The notes under the pieces were generated by a model that made no database searches, was not told the origin of the DNA, and saw only the letters and a list, made by a program, of their open reading frames with translations. Made by a program: the position numbers and the translations under genes. Shown in pieces: positions 15,835-24,153 of a stretch of 38,053 nucleotides of DNA (its first letter is position 1; the number at the start of each line of letters is the position of its first letter). Source of the DNA: an uncultured Phaeodactylibacter sp. (GTDB lineage Bacteria > Bacteroidota > Bacteroidia > Chitinophagales > Saprospiraceae); contig CAJXNH010000034.1 of the NCBI GenBank assembly GCA_913057245.1, positions 1 to 38,053 on the forward strand, read 5' to 3'.

Positions 15835-16203
15835 ATGAAAAAGTTATTGGTCTTAGTTTTTGCGCTCATGGTGAGTGCTTTCCTTGTTTCCTGCTCCGGA
15901 GGCTCCTCCGCAACTGATGCAACAGGAGAATCACCTGCTGCCGAGAGCACTACTGCACCGGCGGAAGCTGAAGCAGCATCTCCTACAGGACAAGCAATAG
16001 AGGATATGGTCTACACAAAAATAAAAAAAGGCTTAGACGATCGGGGTATCACCCTTTCGGCAGACCAGGAGGCAGCACTGAAGCAGCTTGTCAGTGAATC
16101 AGGTGTTACAAAGGAAAACTTAAAGGCAAAAAGAAAAGAAGTGATTTCAAAGCTCAGGTCCGATATCCTTACTGAAGACCAAAGAGCAAAAATTGGTAGG
16201 TAA
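15835..16203 (+). CDS. Small lipoprotein with LTxxQ-like repeats, last gene of the pyrrole operon
   Basis: A 122-residue predicted lipoprotein with lipobox FLVSC (Cys20), then a 40-residue Ala/Thr/Ser/Glu-rich linker and a helical C-terminal domain. That domain contains LSADQEAALKQL and LTEDQRAKI, resembling the LTxxQ motifs of the Spy/CpxP family of periplasmic helical proteins. The ATG at 15835 (MKKLLVLV) fits the signal peptide; an upstream reading from 15787 would place 16 unrelated residues before it. It begins 44 bases after the methyltransferase and is directly followed by an intrinsic terminator, so it belongs to the operon. A periplasmic lipoprotein in a cytoplasmic biosynthetic operon points to a step or sensor in the envelope. 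Function unknown. Confidence 0.7.
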   Translation: MKKLLVLVFALMVSAFLVSCSGGSSATDATGESPAAESTTAPAEAEAASPTGQAIEDMVYTKIKKGLDDRGITLSADQEAALKQLVSESGVTKENLKAKRKEVISKLRSDILTEDQRAKIGR

Positions 16204-16215
16204 TTATGATTAAGA

Positions 16216-16250
16216 TAGGGAAAGCAAGAGTCTTTCCCTACCATTTTTTC
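16216..16250 (+). terminator. Intrinsic terminator of the pyrrole operon
   Basis: TAGGGAAAG (16216-16224) and CTTTCCCTA (16232-16240) form a perfect 9-bp stem with a 7-base loop, followed by CCATTTTTTC. It lies 13 bases after the lipoprotein stop and separates the operon from the MBOAT-SGNH gene. Confidence 0.85.
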
Positions 16251-16295
16251 TAATGCTAACTCTCCTCTGTCTAATTCCTACCGACACCCAGTCCT

Positions 16296-18815
16296 ATGTT
16301 GAGTACTATTGCTATAAAAAGGGTAAAAAAGGCAGCAGGCAGACAGGCATTCATTAGCCTCACGGACTACCTTTCCATTATTTTGGGGTTGCTTGCAGTC
16401 ACTGCATTTATCTATTTCCTTGACCTTGAGTCTTCGATAGGCCTGTTTGAATTAATGCCATTTGTTGTCGGTGGGTTTGCAGTACATGCGCTTCTACCAA
16501 TGCCCTACCGGCTACCTTTTTTTTTCTTCCTGACTCTTGCAGCTACTCTGCAGCTTTTTGGAGCAAAAGAAGGCGCTGTACTATTATTGGCAGGTATGGC
16601 TTTGTGGGGAATAGTCAGATTACCTTTGTCGGTAAAGATCAGGACCAGAATCATTCTTGCCGCTGCCGGGGTATTAGCCCTCTTGGTTGGATTTGGGAAA
16701 GTGCCGGATTTCTCGGGCCCGGTCATTCCTGTATTAGGGTCCATCTTTATGTTCCGGACCATTCTGTACTTATATGAGCAGCGGTTTCTAAAGGAGAAGT
16801 CGAACCTATGGCTGGATCTGAACTACTTTTTCCTGCTGCCGAATTTGATCTTTTTTATCTTTCCGGTAGTCGATTATAAAACCTTTATTACCCGCCATTA
16901 CTCAAAGCCTGCATTAAGTACTTACCGAAAGGGAATCCTATGGATGGCCAACGGTGTTGCGCACTTACTGTTGTATAGGTTGATTTATTATTACCTCATC
17001 CCGGCACCTTCTGACGTCCTCAATATTTACGATTTACTGCAATTTATGGCAGCCAGCTATGCTTTGATTGTACGCCTGGCGGGTATATTCCACTTTTCTG
17101 CTGGGGTAATCTGCCTGTTTGGGTTTGATCTCCCTGCTACATTCGAGCATTATTTTTTCGCGCACAGCTTCAGTGATTTATGGCGCCGGATCAACATTTA
17201 CTGGCGCGACTTTATCATGAAAGTCTTTTACTACCCTGTTTACTTTAAGCTTAAACATCTTGGTCCGATTCGGGCAATGTTCATTACCGTGCTCATTATT
17301 TTTGTAGTCAATTGGTTTCTTCACGGTTATCAATGGTTTTGGATCAAGGGTGCTTTTCCGCTAACGATACAGGATGCTGTATTTTGGGCTGTCTTCGGCA
17401 TTGCCGTAGCAATTAACTCCATTATTCAGGCTAAAACACCAACAAAACGGTCCCAGCCTGGGATATTTTCAGCAAAGGACGCTGCTAGACTAAGCCTTAA
17501 AGTTATAGGTATTTTCACCTTTATGTCAGTACTTTGGTCTTTCTGGACGTCTAACGATATCAGCGAGTGGTGGGCAATGATGCTTGTAGCCCAAACAACG
17601 ACCTCTACTCAGGCCTTAGCTTTGTTAACGGGTCTTTTCTTCCTGGTTGCCATAGGTGTGGCGGTACAATACACCAGCTTCAAAAGCCAAAAGCATAAAC
17701 ACAGCACAGTGCCCTCAGTAAAAAAGTTATTTTTGGTAACTATCGGACTGTCTACGCTGTCTATACTGGCAATGCCATCCGTTCATCCCGCCATAGGAAC
17801 AGCTTTCTCATTTGATACTACACCGATAGTCACGACCAAACTAAATGCAGCGGATCAGGAAAATTTATTCAAAGGTTATTACGAGAACCTCCTACCTAAC
17901 AATAACAACCCATTGATGGCAGAAATGGAATCGCTCCAAGCTGATAAGCCCAAATCATGGCGCCCACTCCGGGCACTTGGAGGTAATATTCCAGTCGAAG
18001 ACATTCGTCTCAAAAAATTAAAGCCCAACCTGGACATCATATTTAAAGAAGCACCTTTCCGTACCAATGAACACGGGATGCACAACCCACCGGTGAGCAA
18101 GGAAAAACCAGCCAACTTTTATCGCATTGGTCTCCTTGGCGGATCGATCGAGCTGGGAGGAGGTATTCCCATGGAACAAAATATGACACAGGTTGCTCAG
18201 GCTACGCTTAACAATATGTCTGTAGCGGACAGCCTACGTTTTGAGGTGCTCAATTTTGCCGTGACCGGCTATCATCCACCCGAGCAGGTGAAAGTCACCG
18301 AAAATGTTGTTGTACCCTTCGGTTTGGATGCCCTAATCCTGACCGCACATACTGATGAACTCCGGAGAATCAAAAGAAACCTATACCATATAATTGATAA
18401 GGGTTACCACCAGAATTATCCGTCTCTAAATCAAATTATTGAGGAGGCCGGGCTTCAATCCCTACCAGGCAGGATGACTTTTGATCGAAAAATCACCCCA
18501 TTTTTGCCAGAAGTATACAGCTGGGCATTGCAGCGAATTGCCAGCCAATGCAAGGATGCTGGCGTTTTGCCTGTGCTAGCTTACCTTTATGTGCCTGAAA
18601 GCACTAATCAGCCGGAAGAAGAATTTGATCAGTTATCAAAAATAGCAGCCGCAAAAGGTTTCACGACTATCAACCTTCATAAGTATGTTGATGATATGAA
18701 AGAGGAAGACCTTAAAATTGCACTATGGGATGGTCATCTCAGCTTGCAAGCACATCAGCGTTATGGTGTTGGGCTCGCAAAAGAAATTGCCAAAATCCTC
18801 AATACCACAGAGTAA
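16296..18815 (+). CDS. MBOAT O-acyltransferase fused to an SGNH-hydrolase-like domain
   Basis: An 839-residue two-part envelope enzyme. The first ~490 residues are polytopic (about 11-13 helices) and carry the MBOAT signature: RRINIYWRDFIMKVFYYPVY (297-316), then NWFLHGYQWFW with the catalytic His343. After the last helix comes an extracytoplasmic domain of about 330 residues with SGNH features: IGLLGGSIELGGG (nucleophile Ser617), NFAVTGYHPPEQ, and the Asp-His end ALWDGHLSLQAHQRYG (Asp812, His814). AlgI/AlgX, PatA/PatB and DltB/DltD use these two domains as separate proteins to acylate surface polymers; here they are one chain. It lies just after the pyrrole operon and next to glycan genes, so acylation of a surface glycan is the best guess. 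The donor acyl group is unknown. Confidence 0.82.
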   Translation: MLSTIAIKRVKKAAGRQAFISLTDYLSIILGLLAVTAFIYFLDLESSIGLFELMPFVVGGFAVHALLPMPYRLPFFFFLTLAATLQLFGAKEGAVLLLAGMALWGIVRLPLSVKIRTRIILAAAGVLALLVGFGKVPDFSGPVIPVLGSIFMFRTILYLYEQRFLKEKSNLWLDLNYFFLLPNLIFFIFPVVDYKTFITRHYSKPALSTYRKGILWMANGVAHLLLYRLIYYYLIPAPSDVLNIYDLLQFMAASYALIVRLAGIFHFSAGVICLFGFDLPATFEHYFFAHSFSDLWRRINIYWRDFIMKVFYYPVYFKLKHLGPIRAMFITVLIIFVVNWFLHGYQWFWIKGAFPLTIQDAVFWAVFGIAVAINSIIQAKTPTKRSQPGIFSAKDAARLSLKVIGIFTFMSVLWSFWTSNDISEWWAMMLVAQTTTSTQALALLTGLFFLVAIGVAVQYTSFKSQKHKHSTVPSVKKLFLVTIGLSTLSILAMPSVHPAIGTAFSFDTTPIVTTKLNAADQENLFKGYYENLLPNNNNPLMAEMESLQADKPKSWRPLRALGGNIPVEDIRLKKLKPNLDIIFKEAPFRTNEHGMHNPPVSKEKPANFYRIGLLGGSIELGGGIPMEQNMTQVAQATLNNMSVADSLRFEVLNFAVTGYHPPEQVKVTENVVVPFGLDALILTAHTDELRRIKRNLYHIIDKGYHQNYPSLNQIIEEAGLQSLPGRMTFDRKITPFLPEVYSWALQRIASQCKDAGVLPVLAYLYVPESTNQPEEEFDQLSKIAAAKGFTTINLHKYVDDMKEEDLKIALWDGHLSLQAHQRYGVGLAKEIAKILNTTE

Positions 18816-18863
18816 CTCTGATCAAAAGCTTACCGATTGCTTTCTCCTGATTGATTTAAGATC

Positions 18864-21800
18864 TTAGTTAATTTCAAACAACAGATAGCTCCCTCTGTAA
18901 ACCGTTTCCCCTCTGATGCCGGACCGTCCGGGAATACGATGCTTACCCAAAGGTACTGTTTCGCCAGGTTCGCCCTTCACCACATTATCTGTGAAAATCA
19001 GTCTGACTTTGGGTGACGTAAAGAGCATTTGCGAAAAACGCCGGGTTTTTTCCGTCAGGGTCTTTTCGGGGGTACGGTCCAGGCTTGCCGTGTTCATATC
19101 GAACAGAATATAACGGAATCCTTCTGCCTTTAGTAAATTGATAAAAGCATCCTCTTCCCCATCCAGTGCCCGCATGATCTCATCGTATTTGCCTAGCTGA
19201 TTGTCCTCCAGTACACGACGGTCATTGAAGTTAATATGATAGTTGAAGAAGGTGCCTACTCTATAGACTTTATCTTCTTCGTCTTGATTAATATAATCGA
19301 TAGCTTCCCCAAGATAGGGTTTGAATGAAGACAGTGTCTGACTTGCGTTGAGCCCCTCTCCAAAAGAACGCAGGACCGGTTCCTGATAAATTAGGCCTGC
19401 ATTTTTGGGAGGCTGCAAAGCAGATATAAAAACTAAAGCATAACTCATCAAAATATAAGCAGCCAGCGTGGCGCCTACGGCCCATGACCGAACGCTTCTG
19501 TACTCAAAGCCAATAGACTGCGCTCCATAAACGAGGAAAACCATTAAGGTAACCAGCATTGGAAAGCCGTACCAGGTAATGCCGCTGCCTATGAGCAGCC
19601 AGAGCGCGCCAAAGGCTACTGTAAACAATAGCAGATAGCGGGCTTTCTCTGTACTCCCCCCCCAACGGGCTTTAAGAAGCCAGCCTGTAAGGCCGCCCAA
19701 CAATAACAGGGTTGTAAAAACACCGGAAAAAGCCATGCCGGATGATGCCTCAAATAACGATGCTAATGGCCTTGCAGCAAGCAAGACCGTGTCATTAAGG
19801 GAGGCCCATATGCCAGTAGCAAAATTTTCGTAACCAGGTGGAGGGCTCCGCAACAGTTGCTCCTGCACTACTGCCAGCCCTTCCTGATGGTCTACCGTCC
19901 AGACTCCGAGTAGAAAAAGGAGGATGGATAGTACAGACAGGACCAGGTTTGGAGCGAGACTTTTTCTCCCGCTTGAAAACAACAAGATGGGGAATAAAAC
20001 CAGGAACAAAATTCCAATATCAATATATTGTGATTTCAGGATATTGGTATTCATGGTCAAATCATAAGGCAGAGAAGCATAAAGGGGCAACCCTGTTTCA
20101 TAACCCAAATAGCGTTGTATCTCCTCTCTCTTTGCCAGGGCACCGGCTGAGAATAAAAGGTCATCTGTTGTTTCTTCGTTTGTCTCTACAACCACTGACT
20201 TTACATTGTCAATACCATCTTCACGAAACTTAAACGCTATAGCTTTTTCCTGCTGTTCCGGTGAAAGTACCTGATCTGTTATGAAACGCAGAAGCTTACC
20301 GCGATTCAATTTGTCCGGGGCAGTGATATCTTCCTGCTCCAGGTAGTTGCTAATCTGCTCCAGTTGGGCAGCGGAAAGCGGTATGTCCAGTTCAGCGGTG
20401 CGTTTTTTGATATTTTCCATTAGCCTTGCCGGATAGTCTACTTCAGGGGCTTGCGCCTGCGTCCTTATTACGGGTGTGGGGAAAGGCGCTTCTAAAAGAG
20501 CCTGAACGCCTACTTCTCCATTGGCAGCCAGATTGCGAATACCCCATGGGGCGAAGCACAGTAGTGCAGCTCCTCCGGAAAGCAGATAAGCCGTTAGCAG
20601 GGATTTGAGGTTTATCCCTCTCATCCAGGCAGGCACTAACAAGGCAACAGCAGCGCCAATACCGATCAGCCCTACCACATAAGGTGCTGTATTCCCAAAA
20701 GGGAAATAGCCAAAATTATTGCCTCCAAATAAGAACAGTACTCCGGAGAAACCAGTGACCAGGCTCATCGCCAGCCAATGATTCCCAAACCGGTAACCGA
20801 TCACGGTAAAAAGGGCCACAATACTGAGTAAGCCGGTGTACTTAACACCAAAGGCAAAGCCCAGCAGCCACCCCGTTAGCAACAGCATCCACTGCGTTGG
20901 CGAAAGGCCAAATGGTAATTTGACAGAAGATTCATCGGAAGTTTCTGGCCGGGCAGTCCGCGTCCAAAACTCAATCAGCATAAGGGCTGCGGCCAGTGTG
21001 ATGAAGGTAAAGCCCAGGTCCACCTTTTCATCGTAAAGGTAGTGGAAACTCAGACTGGGATTTAGCGCTACCAGCCAGACTGCCATCCAGGACCAGCTTC
21101 GGTTGAGTACCAAGCGAGCAACCCTGAAAGCAACCAGGAGTACCAGCAAAAAGGAAAAGTGGGCAATGCCAATGGAGAATACGGCTTTACCAAACAACAC
21201 CTCTCCAAGGCTGAGGATGAGTTGCCAGTAATAAGCCTGCCCTCCCGCTATGAGCCCGTTATATTCCACGATAAGCTGAGTAGTATTCATGTATAGAGCT
21301 GCACCATCAAAGCCGGTTGGGAAGGGCTTGATCGCTGCAACCCCATTGACCGCCAGTGTACTGAGCAGAAAGAACACCGGCAGTTGCAACCAACGGTTTT
21401 TATACTTGTAGACTTTCCGTTTTAGAAGCGTATGCTGCCAGAAATCCATAACTGTACGGTAGCGCCATGCTAAAACCGCAATAGCTAAGATACCTGTTAC
21501 AAGAGTGCTCAACTGATGAACAGCGCCCAGAAAAAATGCGGCAAGCCCAATGAAAGAAGCCCCAAAAGCTACCTGCAGGATATCGCCGGTGCCCTTGGAG
21601 TACCGGGTTGACAACAGGGCCATTCCTGGCTGCCCGGCCACATAGGCGAGGGTGTAGAGCAAAAATATAGCACCGTGTACCAGGACATTCATGCCTAAAA
21701 AGCGCCAAAGGCCGCCCGTGTCATCAAAAATATTGTACCGGTTGTTGAATACAATCATCGTGACCACCTGAAAGAGTAAAAACAATCCGTATACCTGCAA

Positions 21801-22031
21801 CCCATTTACTTTACGGGTCCGCCCTGATTTCCCACTAAAAACCCACCATGCCCATGCTCCTGCCGCAATAACTGTATTGGCAGCTACAAGGTCTGCATTG
21901 GGCATTGCCATCAGGCTGGTAAAATAATAAGGATGAAACCCCAGGTAAGCAATAAGCACGAGAAGCATCCAGGTGATGCTAAATATGCTGATCAGGGTAA
22001 GATTAAGGGTTTTTGATACTGGAGTTTTCAT
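18864..22031 (-). CDS. Large polytopic GT-C-like membrane glycosyltransferase
   Basis: A 1055-residue membrane protein with roughly 20 or more predicted helices. The middle section resembles GT-C enzymes of the ArnT/PMT type: a first loop FPTGFDGAALYMN (about 237-249) with an Asp in the place of the catalytic DD/DE motif, and later YLYDEKVDLGFTF (331-343) with further acidic residues after LNPSLSFH. Residues about 530-640 form a charged soluble insert, and the last ~150 residues are soluble and would face the periplasm. I infer a lipid-linked-sugar transferase that modifies a periplasmic glycan or protein. The gene starts 35 bases after the sulfotransferase-GT4 fusion on the same strand, so the two are an operon. 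No specific family name is claimed. Confidence 0.65.
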   Translation of the reverse strand: MKTPVSKTLNLTLISIFSITWMLLVLIAYLGFHPYYFTSLMAMPNADLVAANTVIAAGAWAWWVFSGKSGRTRKVNGLQVYGLFLLFQVVTMIVFNNRYNIFDDTGGLWRFLGMNVLVHGAIFLLYTLAYVAGQPGMALLSTRYSKGTGDILQVAFGASFIGLAAFFLGAVHQLSTLVTGILAIAVLAWRYRTVMDFWQHTLLKRKVYKYKNRWLQLPVFFLLSTLAVNGVAAIKPFPTGFDGAALYMNTTQLIVEYNGLIAGGQAYYWQLILSLGEVLFGKAVFSIGIAHFSFLLVLLVAFRVARLVLNRSWSWMAVWLVALNPSLSFHYLYDEKVDLGFTFITLAAALMLIEFWTRTARPETSDESSVKLPFGLSPTQWMLLLTGWLLGFAFGVKYTGLLSIVALFTVIGYRFGNHWLAMSLVTGFSGVLFLFGGNNFGYFPFGNTAPYVVGLIGIGAAVALLVPAWMRGINLKSLLTAYLLSGGAALLCFAPWGIRNLAANGEVGVQALLEAPFPTPVIRTQAQAPEVDYPARLMENIKKRTAELDIPLSAAQLEQISNYLEQEDITAPDKLNRGKLLRFITDQVLSPEQQEKAIAFKFREDGIDNVKSVVVETNEETTDDLLFSAGALAKREEIQRYLGYETGLPLYASLPYDLTMNTNILKSQYIDIGILFLVLFPILLFSSGRKSLAPNLVLSVLSILLFLLGVWTVDHQEGLAVVQEQLLRSPPPGYENFATGIWASLNDTVLLAARPLASLFEASSGMAFSGVFTTLLLLGGLTGWLLKARWGGSTEKARYLLLFTVAFGALWLLIGSGITWYGFPMLVTLMVFLVYGAQSIGFEYRSVRSWAVGATLAAYILMSYALVFISALQPPKNAGLIYQEPVLRSFGEGLNASQTLSSFKPYLGEAIDYINQDEEDKVYRVGTFFNYHINFNDRRVLEDNQLGKYDEIMRALDGEEDAFINLLKAEGFRYILFDMNTASLDRTPEKTLTEKTRRFSQMLFTSPKVRLIFTDNVVKGEPGETVPLGKHRIPGRSGIRGETVYRGSYLLFEIN

Positions 22032-22066
22032 ACTTGTTTAGTATTAAGGAGGCTTTTCGTTGATTT

Positions 22067-24082
22067 CTATTTACTTGCCTGCTGATAGGTTAAAAAGGTT
22101 TCGTAGGCCGTTCGCAACCAGGAGAAGCCCCTGGCTCTGCGCAGGGCGGCCTTTCTCAGGGCAGCTTCATCGCCTTGAAGTATCTGTTCCATACCGGTCC
22201 GAATAGCAGCTACACTTCCTGCTTCCACACCAATCCCTCCATCTCTTACGACCTCGGGCATGGAGCTGTTGTCGCCATACAGCACCGGCGTACCGCAAAG
22301 CATGGCCTCCAGAGGCGGGAGCCCAAAACCTTCATAATGAGCCACATAGCATAAAGCTCTGGCCCCGGAATAAATCGTAGCGAGGTCCTCGTCTGCCACA
22401 TAACCGGTAAAGTGAATGGAGGAGGCATAAGGGTGCTCCTTGTCGTAAAGGGTGTCCACTTTCCAGCCGCGTTTTCCGCACACCACAAAGGTTAGGTCTT
22501 CATGATTCCCGGAGGATTTAAGCTGCAGGAAAGCGGCGAGGGTGTTAGCAAGGTTTTTTCGTGGCTCAATCGTCGAGAGGCTCACCAGGTAAGGACCATC
22601 CGGTATTCGATACCGCTCCCGGACAAGCCTAAGCCGTTCGGTGGCTTTCACAGGATGGAACAAATCACCATTTGCGGCTTCGTAAACCACCTGCACATCG
22701 CCCTTCTGAATTGAATATCGATGAAGAATATCTTGCTTTGTAGCGTTGGAGACCGCTATTATCCGAGCATTCACCTTTTGCAGGAACTGCATGCCAGCTT
22801 CGGACAACTTGATATTATGCTTTTCGTGAAATTCAGGAAAGACAAGGTGTGTCAGATCGTGTACAGTCCCTACGACCGGCAACTTAAAGTGCTTAATAAA
22901 AAAGTAGTTTTGGGGGAGTGGGATGTGTACGAGGTCGTAGGATTGAATAATACGGTCTCGCTCTGCCCGTGAGCGGAAGCGCCTGACATTGACACTCATC
23001 CAGTTGAGTAAGGAACGCGCAGGCGATCTTGTGTATAGCCTCCTCATCGGTTCGTAAATGACCAGAGGGATATTATTGGCCATCCATCCTTTCAACCGAA
23101 GCAAAACATTTTCGTACCCGGAGGGTGCCTCTTCCTGCAACAAGTCTTCATCTGTGACTTCGTTATCTTTACCCGGTTGAGCCTCCTTATTGACCATATC
23201 AACTACCGCATCCAAAGGCTTTATGGCATCGCCAATCATGCAATCAATGGTGAGCACAGAAGATAGTTGAGTTTGTAATGCCCGTAATGCCTGCAAGAGC
23301 TCTACCTGATACCTGCGGACCCCATCCATAGTTGCATCAGAAAGCTTATTGGCTTCCATTAATACCCGTACCGGCTTCAGGGATGCTCCGGGCTCGTCTC
23401 CACGCCAGTAATCAAAACGCTCAAGGGTTTTCCCATGTAATTCGTATACCAACGGCAGTAGTGTAGCTGGCATTTCCTCCTTCCAGGAACCTGCCCTTCC
23501 CTTCCTGAAATTCTTCCGCGCCAGAGCCGCGACCTCCTCTTCCCGGGCCAGAAAAGTGGCTCCACTTCCATATTGCGGCTGACCAAATTTCAACTTCTCA
23601 AAAGTTGGCAAACGCTCCCGGTTGGGCTCAGGCAGGTCCATCACCTTGCGGAGTTTCTCCACTTCCCGGAGCGGGTCTTCGATTAAGTCTTCGTACCGGA
23701 TAACAACATCGGCTTCAGCTGTCCATTGCTTCACATTTTCGGACCAGCCCCCAAAGTAGCTACCACCAAGCGCGAGCGTTGCTTCCAGAAGATTGGTGTA
23801 GAAATCTGTGCCCGGCTCTATGATATCTTTTCGGTGGTGGGCTAAGGAAACCAGTGCATCCCGCCCATCACGGACAAGGTACACTTTGGGTGCGGCACGA
23901 TGTTCTTCCGGCAATTGATCCGGCAGCAGATGGGTTTTCACAAAAGGATAGGCGGCGTAGTTTTCATCCATAGGGTAATTTTCTTCCCGGTGAAACGTAC
24001 TTGATTCCAACCCGTAGACTTCAAAGAGAATATTTCTGAAGAAGGTATTACCCGAACGCGGGAATGAAGCCAGCCAAATCAT
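22067..24082 (-). CDS. Sulfotransferase-GT4 glycosyltransferase fusion
   Basis: One 671-residue chain with two enzymes. Residues 1-228 are a PAPS-dependent sulfotransferase: FPRSGNT (7-13) is the 5'-phosphosulfate loop, VYLVRDGRDALVS (67-79) the 3'-phosphate site, and RKGRAGSWKEE the usual C-terminal loop. From about 237 (VRVLMEANKLSDATMDGVRRYQ, split here: VRVLMEAN then DGVRRYQ) a GT4 retaining glycosyltransferase follows, with GTVHDLTHLVFPE, ARIIAVSNATKQD, LSTIEPRKN and the E-x7-E donor motif EGFGLPPLE (584-592), then MPEVV. Both halves look complete. It should add a sugar and a sulfate to the same cytoplasmic intermediate. It is the first gene of a minus-strand pair and is transcribed away from the plus-strand glycosyltransferase at 24154. 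Confidence 0.85.
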   Translation of the reverse strand: MIWLASFPRSGNTFFRNILFEVYGLESSTFHREENYPMDENYAAYPFVKTHLLPDQLPEEHRAAPKVYLVRDGRDALVSLAHHRKDIIEPGTDFYTNLLEATLALGGSYFGGWSENVKQWTAEADVVIRYEDLIEDPLREVEKLRKVMDLPEPNRERLPTFEKLKFGQPQYGSGATFLAREEEVAALARKNFRKGRAGSWKEEMPATLLPLVYELHGKTLERFDYWRGDEPGASLKPVRVLMEANKLSDATMDGVRRYQVELLQALRALQTQLSSVLTIDCMIGDAIKPLDAVVDMVNKEAQPGKDNEVTDEDLLQEEAPSGYENVLLRLKGWMANNIPLVIYEPMRRLYTRSPARSLLNWMSVNVRRFRSRAERDRIIQSYDLVHIPLPQNYFFIKHFKLPVVGTVHDLTHLVFPEFHEKHNIKLSEAGMQFLQKVNARIIAVSNATKQDILHRYSIQKGDVQVVYEAANGDLFHPVKATERLRLVRERYRIPDGPYLVSLSTIEPRKNLANTLAAFLQLKSSGNHEDLTFVVCGKRGWKVDTLYDKEHPYASSIHFTGYVADEDLATIYSGARALCYVAHYEGFGLPPLEAMLCGTPVLYGDNSSMPEVVRDGGIGVEAGSVAAIRTGMEQILQGDEAALRKAALRRARGFSWLRTAYETFLTYQQASK

Positions 24083-24153
24083 ATTAAGTAAATCTATTTC
24101 TGAGCCCTAAGTTAAAAAAGTTAATTTTATGCCCTCAATAATCGGAGAAATCT

